NCBI GenBank assembly: GCA_903877345.1
Contig: CAIRDL010000590.1
Span: forward strand, 1 to 13,220
Reading direction: 5' to 3'
Length of the DNA: 13,220 bases
Origin: an uncultured Oscillochloris sp.
GTDB taxonomy: Bacteria > Chloroflexota > Chloroflexia > Chloroflexales > Chloroflexaceae
The notes under the pieces are model-generated. The model saw only the letters and a program-made list of their open reading frames with translations, did not search any database and was not told where the DNA came from. This document shows, one piece after another, positions 1 to 5,460 of the stretch; positions within the stretch are counted from its first letter, which is position 1; each line of letters opens with the position of its first letter. A program made the position numbers and the translations under genes.

Positions 1-53
1 AAAGCACCCACGAACGAATCTAAATTGGCCGTGCGTCGTCGGGGCTTTCTAAC

Positions 54-67
54 GCGGCTGAAGCCGC
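54..67. repeat. Short GC-rich palindrome downstream of livH
   Basis: GCGGCT-GA-AGCCGC forms a perfect 6-bp stem with a 2-base centre (probably a 4-base loop in RNA). It lies about 60 bp beyond the livH stop on the minus strand. No T-run follows on either side, so it is a REP-like palindrome or a weak terminator stem rather than a textbook intrinsic terminator. The rest of positions 1-127 shows no gene. Confidence 0.5.
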
Positions 68-93
68 TACTACGAACTACACCGACGATGCGG

Positions 94-123
94 CATCCCC
101 CATCCCCTATCCCCCATCCCCCC
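94..123. repeat. CATCCCC heptamer tandem array (GGGGATG on minus strand)
   Basis: About four near-perfect copies of a CATCCCC/TATCCCC heptamer lie just after the livH stop codon. On the minus strand, the livH transcript sense, this gives four runs of four or more G and could form a G-quadruplex in RNA or DNA. The same heptamer appears in opposite orientation at 10204-10238, again immediately after a stop codon. Confidence 0.8.
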
Positions 124-127
124 ACAC

Positions 128-1009
128 TTACACGCGCTCAATCATCCGCTGGCCAAAGAGCCCATAAGGTCGGATCAGCAGAATCAGCAACAAAACAATG
201 AAAGGCACCACTTCGCCCAACCCTAGCGCGGGGGGCAAATAGCCACCGGCGAAGGCTTGCAGCAAGCCAATAATCAAGCCCCCGACAATGGCACCGGGGA
301 TGCTGTCGAGTCCACCCAGGATGACCACCGGGAAGACCAACAGGCCCACGCGCCCAATCGTGCCGCTGACCCCGCCGAAAATGCTCATCAGGAGAATGCC
401 GCCGACCGCTGCCGTCACGGCGGCGATGGCCCAGGCGACCGCCCAGACCCGCTTGACGCTGATGCCCATACTCAGGGCGGCCTGTTGGTCGTCGGCGACG
501 GCGCGCATCGCAATGCCCTCGCTGCTGCGGCGGAAGAAGATCGTCAGCAGGCCGAAAAGCACCAGGGCCAGGACGATGGCGAGAAGCTTGTCAATGCTCA
601 CACTGGCCCCCATGATGCTCACGGGGTCGCGGGGCAGAAACTGCGGCGCGGCCAACGGGGTCACGCCCCAAATCGCCCCGACAATCGCCCGTAGCAGCGA
701 CGAAAGGCCAATCGTGACCATAATCACCGAGATGGCGGGTTCGCCAATCATCGGGCGCAGCACCAACTGTTGGATCAGCACGCCCACCCCGGCGGCGAGG
801 ATGACCGCCACCACCACGCCAATCGGCCAGAAAAGGCCAAATTGCTGCACCGTCATGTAGGTGAGGTAGGCTCCGATCATCAGCAACTCGCCTTGGGCAA
901 AGTTGATCACGTCGCTGCTTTTGTAGATCAGCACGAAGCCCAAGGCCACGAGGGCAAAGATCGCGCCGTTGGCAACCCCTGACAGGGTAAGTTGGATGAA
1001 TTTTTCCAT
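128..1009 (-). CDS. livH: Branched-chain amino acid-type ABC transporter permease, LivH family
   Basis: This is an integral inner-membrane permease of the HAAT (branched-chain amino acid/amide) ABC importer family, which works as a heterodimer with LivM. The 293-aa length is normal for LivH. The N-terminal part has the family pattern of GANGAIFALVALGF-type helix 1, then INFAQGELLMIGAY around residues 35-47. The ATPase-contact loop is around residues 160-185 (EGIAMRAVADDQQAALSMGI), and a late VILGGLDSIPGAIVGG segment follows. About eight hydrophobic segments can be counted. The ATG is 16 bp after the stop of the upstream ligase gene, so the two are almost certainly co-transcribed; the Shine-Dalgarno is weak (GGGG). 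Family membership is clear, but the substrate is not fixed by sequence, and the linked acyl-CoA ligase makes a carboxylic acid possible. The partner livM and livF are presumably beyond the left edge. Confidence 0.93.
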   Translation of the reverse strand: MEKFIQLTLSGVANGAIFALVALGFVLIYKSSDVINFAQGELLMIGAYLTYMTVQQFGLFWPIGVVVAVILAAGVGVLIQQLVLRPMIGEPAISVIMVTIGLSSLLRAIVGAIWGVTPLAAPQFLPRDPVSIMGASVSIDKLLAIVLALVLFGLLTIFFRRSSEGIAMRAVADDQQAALSMGISVKRVWAVAWAIAAVTAAVGGILLMSIFGGVSGTIGRVGLLVFPVVILGGLDSIPGAIVGGLIIGLLQAFAGGYLPPALGLGEVVPFIVLLLILLIRPYGLFGQRMIERV

Positions 1010-1025
1010 AGCCCCAAATCTTGTT

Positions 1026-2972
1026 TCAACTGGCGACGACTGCGCCGGCGATCCGACTTTCGGTTTGCGGCGCGACCCGTGCGAGCATCTCTTCGACGTG
1101 TAGTTTCGTCTTCAACAGGGCCGTGCGCCCGTCTTGGTAGGTAATCGTCGTCTCAATCTCAACATCCTGCCGGTCGCCATACAGCGCGTCCACAATCTCG
1201 TTGTAGCGCTGAGCCACCAAGCGCCGTCGCACCTTGCGCGTGCGGGTCAATTCGCCATCGTCGGCATCAAGCTCTTTATGCAGCAGAATGAAGCGGCGAA
1301 TGCGGGCCGCGTCGGGCATGTCGGTATTGGCGCGCTCAACATCTTTGCGGATAAGCGCGTACACTTCGGGCTTCTGCGCCAAGTCGGTGTAGGTGGTGTA
1401 AGAAGTCTGGCGGCGCTCGGCCCATTTGCCGACGTTGGCGAAATCAATGTTGATCATTGCGGTGACGTAGGGCCAATCGCCACCGAAAACCACGGCCTCT
1501 TTAACATAAGGACTAAACTTGAGTTTGTTCTCGATAAACTGGGGCGAGAACTTCGTACCATCGTGCAGAGTCATTACGTCTTTGGCGCGGTCAATGACGA
1601 TCAACTGACCATCGGGGTCAAGGTAGCCAGCATCGCCAGTGCGGAGCCAGCCATCCTCAAAGGCTTCCGCCGTGGCTTCGGGGCTTTGGTAGTAGCCACT
1701 GAAAATGGCTGGACTCTTCACCAGAATTTCACCGTTGGGCGCGATCTTCAGCTCGGTGCCGGGCAGCGGGGAACCCACCGTCTGGAACTTAACCGCCCCG
1801 TCGCGGTGAATGACGCTCAGGCCCGAACTTTCAGTCTGGCCGTAGACTTGCTTGAGATTGACGCCGAGGGCGTGGTAGAAGCGAAAAACATCAGGGCCGA
1901 GAGCCGCGCCGCCGGTGTACGCTCGCTTGAGGAAGCGCAGGCCCAGATGATCTTTCAGCGCCTCAAAGACCAACAGGCGGGCCAGGCCATAACTCAGCCG
2001 CCGCAGCAAGCTTGGGGGTTTGCCACTGAAGCGCGCATCGGCCATCGCATAGCCTTGCGCCATCGCCCATTCGTAGCACGCCTGCTTTAAGCGGGTGCTG
2101 TCCTGGACTTTCACCTGCACCTGCGAGAGCATGTTTTCCCAGATACGCGGCGGCGAGAACATCACCCGTGGGCCAATCTCGCGGATATTCTCTTGCACCG
2201 TGGCGGACGACTCGGGGAAATTGATGGTGAAACCACACTGGATGCCAGCCGCGACGGTGATCATCTGCTCACCGACCCAAGCCAAGGGCAGGAAGCTGAC
2301 GAACTCATCGCTCGCCGCCAACGGGTCAACCTCAAGCAAACCGCGCCCTTGGCTCACCAAATTGCTATGGGTGAGCATCGCCAACTTCGGCTTGCCGGTA
2401 GTTCCCGAGGTAGTGACGAGCACCGCGACATCTTCGGAACGCCCCAGGGCCAACTCGCGTTCAAAATGGCCGGGGTGCGCTTGGTCAAAGCCACGCCCCA
2501 ACTCCTCAATGGCGGTGAAGGTCGCCAAGAAGGGTTCGCCATAGTTCCGCAGGCCCTTCGGCTCGTAGTAAATCACCTTGAGCACCGCCACAAGATCGGG
2601 CCACAGCTCAAGAATTTTGTCCACCTGCTCTTGATCTTCGGCGATGATCACGCGGGCGGTGGTTTCTTGGAGGATGTAGCGCACCTCTTCGGGGGCAGAG
2701 TCTTGGTAAATGCCGACGCTCACGGCTCCGACGGCTTGGGCACCCAACTCAGCGTAGAGCCATTCGGGGCGATTATCGCCAATAATCGCCACGGTGTCGC
2801 CGCGCCGCAGGCCCAGCGCCACCAGGCCAAGGGCGAAGGCCCGCACATGGTCACCAAACTGCCGCCACGTCACCGTCTGCCAGAGGCCGAATTCCTTCTC
2901 ACGCAGCGCGACCTTGGTGCCCAGGCGTTCGGCGTTGTGCATCAGCAGGCGGGGCAGAGTCTCATCGGGCAT
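1026..2972 (-). CDS. Long-chain-type acyl-CoA synthetase (AMP-binding), Liv-operon-associated
   Basis: ATP-dependent acyl/aryl-CoA ligase of the ANL superfamily: it activates a carboxylic acid to acyl-AMP, then acyl-CoA. At 648 aa the length fits FadD15/LACS-type enzymes. Visible motifs are the P-loop TSGTTGKPK at 188-196, VYGQTESSG at 376-384, the adenylate-binding GWLRTGDAGYLD at 441-452, and a hinge region IDRAKDVMTLHDGTKFSP at 460-477. A C-terminal TRTRKVRRR segment probably holds the catalytic lysine. The ATG start is supported by AGGAG eight bases upstream. The gene sits between livG (120-bp gap) and livH (16-bp gap) on the same strand. This arrangement is known in Liv-type operons and suggests vectorial activation of an imported acid. 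Chain length or aromatic specificity cannot be read from the sequence; a fatty acid or phenylacetate-like substrate is equally possible. Confidence 0.9.
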   Translation of the reverse strand: MPDETLPRLLMHNAERLGTKVALREKEFGLWQTVTWRQFGDHVRAFALGLVALGLRRGDTVAIIGDNRPEWLYAELGAQAVGAVSVGIYQDSAPEEVRYILQETTARVIIAEDQEQVDKILELWPDLVAVLKVIYYEPKGLRNYGEPFLATFTAIEELGRGFDQAHPGHFERELALGRSEDVAVLVTTSGTTGKPKLAMLTHSNLVSQGRGLLEVDPLAASDEFVSFLPLAWVGEQMITVAAGIQCGFTINFPESSATVQENIREIGPRVMFSPPRIWENMLSQVQVKVQDSTRLKQACYEWAMAQGYAMADARFSGKPPSLLRRLSYGLARLLVFEALKDHLGLRFLKRAYTGGAALGPDVFRFYHALGVNLKQVYGQTESSGLSVIHRDGAVKFQTVGSPLPGTELKIAPNGEILVKSPAIFSGYYQSPEATAEAFEDGWLRTGDAGYLDPDGQLIVIDRAKDVMTLHDGTKFSPQFIENKLKFSPYVKEAVVFGGDWPYVTAMINIDFANVGKWAERRQTSYTTYTDLAQKPEVYALIRKDVERANTDMPDAARIRRFILLHKELDADDGELTRTRKVRRRLVAQRYNEIVDALYGDRQDVEIETTITYQDGRTALLKTKLHVEEMLARVAPQTESRIAGAVVAS

Positions 2973-3011
2973 ACGCGCCGCTCCTATCCGCTTTGATAAA
3001 AGCCAAGTATC

Positions 3012-3051
3012 GTTTCAATACCGAAAGGGTATAAGAGATGATACCCGAAAC
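3012..3051 (-). promoter_or_regulatory. Hairpin with two alternative pairings in the livG-ligase gap
   Basis: In the 120-bp gap upstream of the ligase, GGGTAT (3027-3032) can pair with ATACC (3018-3022; loop GAAAG) or with ATACCC (3041-3046; 8-nt loop). An outer GTTTC (3012-3016)/GAAAC (3047-3051) pair reinforces the larger stem. Mutually exclusive pairing resembles an attenuator or protein-binding operator between two co-oriented genes. No T-tract follows, so simple termination is unlikely. The function is inferred from symmetry only. Confidence 0.4.
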
Positions 3052-3092
3052 AGGCCGATTTGTCACGGTGCAGCGAAAACCAACGGCACCGC

Positions 3093-3896
3093 TCAGTGCG
3101 TGGCGTGCTCGTGACCGAGATACGCCGCGACGACTTGCGGGCTTGCCTTGACTTCAGCAGGGGTGCCGTAGGCGATGAGTTGGCCGAATTCGAGCACCGC
3201 GACGTTATCGCTGATGTCCATGACCACGCCCATATCGTGTTCGATCAGCACAATCGTGGTGCGCTGCTCCTCGCTAATATCGAGGATAAAGCGGGCCATG
3301 TCCTCTTTCTCCTCGCTATTCATCCCGGCCATCGGCTCATCAAGGAGCAAGAGGCGCGGGGCCATCGCCAAAGCGCGGCCCAACTCGACCCGTTTCTGGA
3401 GGCCGTACGCGAGGGAGCCGACGGTTTGTTTGCGAATCGCCTGGATTTCGAGCAAATCAATCACCTGCTCGACCGCCTCGCGGTGAACGATCTCCTCGCG
3501 TTGCCCAAACCCCCAGTACAAACCACCGCTGATGACCCCGCCACGCATGTGGACGTGGCGGCCCAACATCAAATTATCCACCACACTCATGTGGCGGAAC
3601 AGTTCGATATTCTGGAACGAACGGGCAATGCCGAGGCGGGCAATCGCGTGGGGCGCTTGGCCGATGAGGTTGCGGCCCTCAAAACGGATTTGGCCCTGTT
3701 GGGGCTTGTAGAGACCGCTGATGCAATTGAGCAGGCTGGTTTTGCCTGCGCCATTGGGGCCAATAATCGCCTGAATCGTACTGGGGTAAATGTTGAAGCT
3801 AATGTCCGAGAGGGCGCGCACACCGCCGAAACTCAGACCGACACGCTCGATCTGCATCTGAGCTTCAGGCGCAGACGCATCGCTGCGACTTGCCAT
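3093..3896 (-). CDS. livG: Branched-chain amino acid-type ABC transporter ATP-binding protein, LivG family
   Basis: Cytoplasmic ATPase of a HAAT-family importer that pairs with LivF to drive LivH/LivM. With the start at 3896 the protein is 267 aa. It shows Walker A GPNGAGKT at 46-53, Q-loop Gln95 in ARSFQNIELF, the signature region LAYGLQKRVEL at 162-172, Walker B LLLLDEP at 182-188, the LivG-typical AGMN D-loop at 190-193, and H-loop His220. The long insert after the Q-loop (about 110-140) and the C-terminal AYLG end are usual for LivG. A longer reading from a TTG at 3956 is possible, but the ATG at 3896 has AGGAG eight bases upstream and the extra 20 residues are low-complexity and unlike LivG. 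It is the first gene of the leftward operon, transcribed from the promoter at 3972-4000. Confidence 0.93.
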   Translation of the reverse strand: MASRSDASAPEAQMQIERVGLSFGGVRALSDISFNIYPSTIQAIIGPNGAGKTSLLNCISGLYKPQQGQIRFEGRNLIGQAPHAIARLGIARSFQNIELFRHMSVVDNLMLGRHVHMRGGVISGGLYWGFGQREEIVHREAVEQVIDLLEIQAIRKQTVGSLAYGLQKRVELGRALAMAPRLLLLDEPMAGMNSEEKEDMARFILDISEEQRTTIVLIEHDMGVVMDISDNVAVLEFGQLIAYGTPAEVKASPQVVAAYLGHEHATH

Positions 3897-3971
3897 AGAC
3901 ACTGCTCCTGTGGCGCTTCGTGGGCCAGGGGGGCACCGGGTTGATACACTAGACAAAGGGGAAGTGGGGTC

Positions 3972-4000
3972 ATTATACGGGCATTTTGGGCAGGGCGCAA
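3972..4000 (-). promoter_or_regulatory. Sigma70-type promoter for the livG-ligase-livH operon
   Basis: On the minus strand the -35-like TTGCGC (4000-3995) is separated by exactly 17 bp from a perfect TATAAT (3977-3972). Transcription would begin near 3965, giving a roughly 70-nt leader before the livG ATG at 3896. It is back to back with the plus-strand promoter at 4051-4059, so the two regions could share a regulator. Confidence 0.6.
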
Positions 4001-4001
4001 T

Positions 4002-4019
4002 TGACCGCTGACCCTGACC
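4002..4019 (-). repeat. GGTCAGGG-TCAGCGGTCA repeat, copy 1
   Basis: The minus strand reads GGTCAGGGTCAGCGGTCA. The same string, with two more G in the middle, occurs on the plus strand at 10237-10256 upstream of the ABC ATPase gene. The shared core plus its link to the GGGGTCA heptamers at 11594-11645 marks it as a member of the local intergenic repeat family rather than a chance operator match. Confidence 0.55.
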
Positions 4020-4050
4020 GCCGTCTGCCGTCGGTCTGCCGGTGCCCGTG

Positions 4051-4059
4051 TGGTATAAT
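4051..4059 (+). promoter_or_regulatory. Extended -10 promoter for the hydrogenase-like module
   Basis: TGGTATAAT is a perfect extended -10 element (TGn followed by TATAAT at 4054-4059). No good -35 sits at the expected distance, which is usual for extended -10 promoters. The start would be near 4066, leaving about 35 nt including AGGAGA before the GTG at 4101. Confidence 0.6.
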
Positions 4060-4100
4060 CGCCCCCGTGTGCCCTAACCAGCGTGTACAGGAGAGTTTCC

Positions 4101-5186
4101 GTGGCCTATACGCTGGCACTTAGGCCGAACGCCCCCGCCCTTACACGCCCGCAACGGATGCTCCTCAAAATTGAAGGCGAGCAGATCGTCGCGCTAGAAT
4201 ATCGCCCGGATGTCGGCCCCGGATCGCCGTTCGCGCAAGCTGCCCGCATGGGCTTCGAGCAACTCGTGACGGCGGCGACGCTGACCTGCCCGACCTGCGG
4301 CACCGCCCACGCCCTCGCGCTCTGTCAGGCGGTCGAAACCCTCGCCGCAATCACCGTACCCCCCCGTGCTGCTGTTCTGCGCGTCATCGCCGCCGAACTC
4401 GAACGCGCCACCTCGCACCTTGCGGCGGTCGCCACGATTTTCGCCGCCCTCGCTCTGCCCACGATTGCCGACGCTTTCACCAACGAGAGCGCGACGACCC
4501 GCAAGGCGCTGTCCGACCTTCAGGGTGGCACGCGGGGCGCTTGGTTGGTGCCCGGTGGGGTTGCGGGTGACCTCAGCGACGAACCGCAGGCGCTGATCAT
4601 CCAAATTATTGCGGCCTCGCTCGATAACCTCTTCACCCTGGCGGATAAAAGCCTCGCGCAACGCTACTTGCTGGCGCGTACCGTCGAGGTCGGTGTGATT
4701 ACGGCGAGTGCGGCCACGCAGTTCAACCTGGGCGGGCCAATGGCGCGCGCCGCTGGTCTCAAAGCTGACATGCGGCTTGATGCGCCCTACGCCGCCTACG
4801 CCGCTTTTCCGCCCAAACTGGTGACGCAAGAGGGCGGCGATGTCTACGCCCGGTTGACGCAACTGGTTCTGGAGGCGCTTGAAAGTCTGAAAGTGGCAGA
4901 ACGCGCCATCCGTGAACTGCCTGCGGGGCTGGTGCGAGGTGCCTTGCCCGCCACTCTGCCTACCGGGAGCAGTGAAGGAGCCGCCGAAGCGCCACGCGGC
5001 CCACTCCATTACAAGGTCGAAACTGATGGTGGGCGCTTGGGAGCCGTGTATTGTCGGCCCGCCCCACAGTTGGATCGGCTCCTCGCCCAGACGGCGCTCA
5101 TTCAGGCCACCGTAGACAATGCGGCCCTGATTTTCGTCTCGACCGATCCGTGTGATACGTGTCTGGGGATGGCCCACGATGGCTAG
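4101..5186 (+). CDS. Group 4 [NiFe]-hydrogenase/NuoD-like large subunit, divergent
   Basis: Catalytic-type large subunit of the HycE/EchE/NuoD family, 361 aa from the GTG at 4101. AGGAGA at 4089-4094 supports that start; an in-frame GTG at 4083 lies upstream of this site. Family features are the L1-like CPTCGTAH (63-70), ELERATSHL (99-107), LVPGGVAGDL (149-158) and GGPMARAAGLKADMRLDAPY (211-230). Further on come AEAPRGPLHYKV (295-306) and a C-terminal L2-like DPCDTC (349-354), seven residues from the end. In group 4 [NiFe] hydrogenases the two CxxC pairs hold the Ni-Fe site. Here all four cysteines are present, but the usual RxCGxC context of L1 has become LTCPTC, and the Arg commonly found in L2 (DPCxxCxxR) is not seen. 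NuoD has no such cysteines, so this is closer to hydrogenases or hydrogenase-related (Ehr-like) complexes than to complex I. No small subunit, NuoC-like or Fe-S partner gene follows. Hydrogen activity is uncertain. Confidence 0.8.
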   Translation: MAYTLALRPNAPALTRPQRMLLKIEGEQIVALEYRPDVGPGSPFAQAARMGFEQLVTAATLTCPTCGTAHALALCQAVETLAAITVPPRAAVLRVIAAELERATSHLAAVATIFAALALPTIADAFTNESATTRKALSDLQGGTRGAWLVPGGVAGDLSDEPQALIIQIIAASLDNLFTLADKSLAQRYLLARTVEVGVITASAATQFNLGGPMARAAGLKADMRLDAPYAAYAAFPPKLVTQEGGDVYARLTQLVLEALESLKVAERAIRELPAGLVRGALPATLPTGSSEGAAEAPRGPLHYKVETDGGRLGAVYCRPAPQLDRLLAQTALIQATVDNAALIFVSTDPCDTCLGMAHDG

Positions 5187-5256
5187 ATTGTAGATTGCAG
5201 ACAAGATTTCAGGTGCTAGGTTTCAGGTTTCAGGTCAAACGAGAAGCCGGGGCTGC

Positions 5257-5332
5257 CTTCGACAAGCTCAGGCAGCGTCCTCGCTGGCAGCGTCCTCGCC
5301 AGCAGCGTCCTTGCTGGCTGAGCTTGTCGAAG
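5257..5332. repeat. 76-bp REP-like element: 15-bp inverted arms around three 15-bp tandem repeats
   Basis: CTTCGACAAGCTCAG (5257-5271) is perfectly inverted at 5318-5332 (CTGAGCTTGTCGAAG). Between them are three 15-nt tandem units: CAGCGTCCTCGCTGG (5273-5287), CAGCGTCCTCGCCAG (5288-5302) and CAGCGTCCTTGCTGG (5303-5317). The units can also fold on themselves (CCAGC/GCTGG). The arm belongs to a TTCGACAAGCTCAGG motif that I recall as frequent between genes in many environmental bacteria. A diverged single arm lies at 12418-12434. Confidence 0.8.
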
Positions 5333-5370
5333 CCCGCGAGGACACTGCCCCACCCACCATGCTCACCCTA

Positions 5371-5414
5371 GCGGTGCATTTGCCCAAACTGTAAAGCTGG
5401 ATTGAGACATGCCT
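5371..5414 (-). repeat. 44-bp dispersed repeat, copy 1 (minus orientation)
   Basis: The reverse complement of this stretch matches 11450-11493 at 39 of 44 positions without gaps, counted by eye. Both copies start AGGCATGT, share CCAGCTTT and TTGGGC, and end AATGCACCGC. The copies lie about 6 kb apart, in opposite orientation, both in gaps. Confidence 0.8.
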
Positions 5415-5440
5415 AAATCTGCAATCTAAGATCTGCAATC

Positions 5441-5446
5441 TACAAT
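5441..5446 (+). promoter_or_regulatory. Possible -10 element immediately before the 562-aa membrane gene
   Basis: TACAAT matches five of six bases of the -10 consensus and lies 14 bp before the ATG at 5461. It would give a start near 5453 and an almost leaderless message. That would fit the lack of any Shine-Dalgarno there. No good -35 is visible, and the hexamer is part of the TCTGCAATCTACAATC repeat, so this may be coincidence. Confidence 0.25.
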
Positions 5447-5460
5447 CCAAAATCCGACCT

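Larger units (their letters stand above)
5186..5447. repeat. 16-bp inverted repeat bracketing the noncoding gap, with TGCAATCTA repeats
   Basis: GATTGTAGATTGCAGA (5186-5201) begins on the last base of the preceding stop codon. Its exact reverse complement lies at 5432-5447, just before the next gene. A further direct copy of TCTGCAATCTA is at 5418-5428. Inside the left end, TTTCAGG is repeated three times (about 5207-5234). The 274-bp gap contains no ORF of note; it is a stack of nested repeats (see 5257-5332 and 5371-5414). The terminal inverted repeats give it a MITE-like outline, but no target-site duplication is evident. Confidence 0.7.

Noticed and set aside
1134..2996. Long plus-strand open frames opposite the acyl-CoA ligase (1134-2090 and 2193-2996)
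   Set aside because: They lie antisense to a gene with intact ANL motifs, and their translations are Arg/His/Gln-rich with no family features; high-GC shadow frames.
3060..3944. 294-codon plus-strand frame opposite livG
   Set aside because: Fully antisense to livG, which has all ABC motifs; no RBS or recognisable domain.
4194..5204. 336-codon minus-strand frame opposite the hydrogenase-like large subunit
   Set aside because: Shadow of a gene with clear family motifs; biased Arg/Gly composition.
5273..5317. Three 15-nt tandem units considered as a CRISPR array
   Set aside because: Units are directly adjacent without spacers and are flanked by REP arms; no cas genes.
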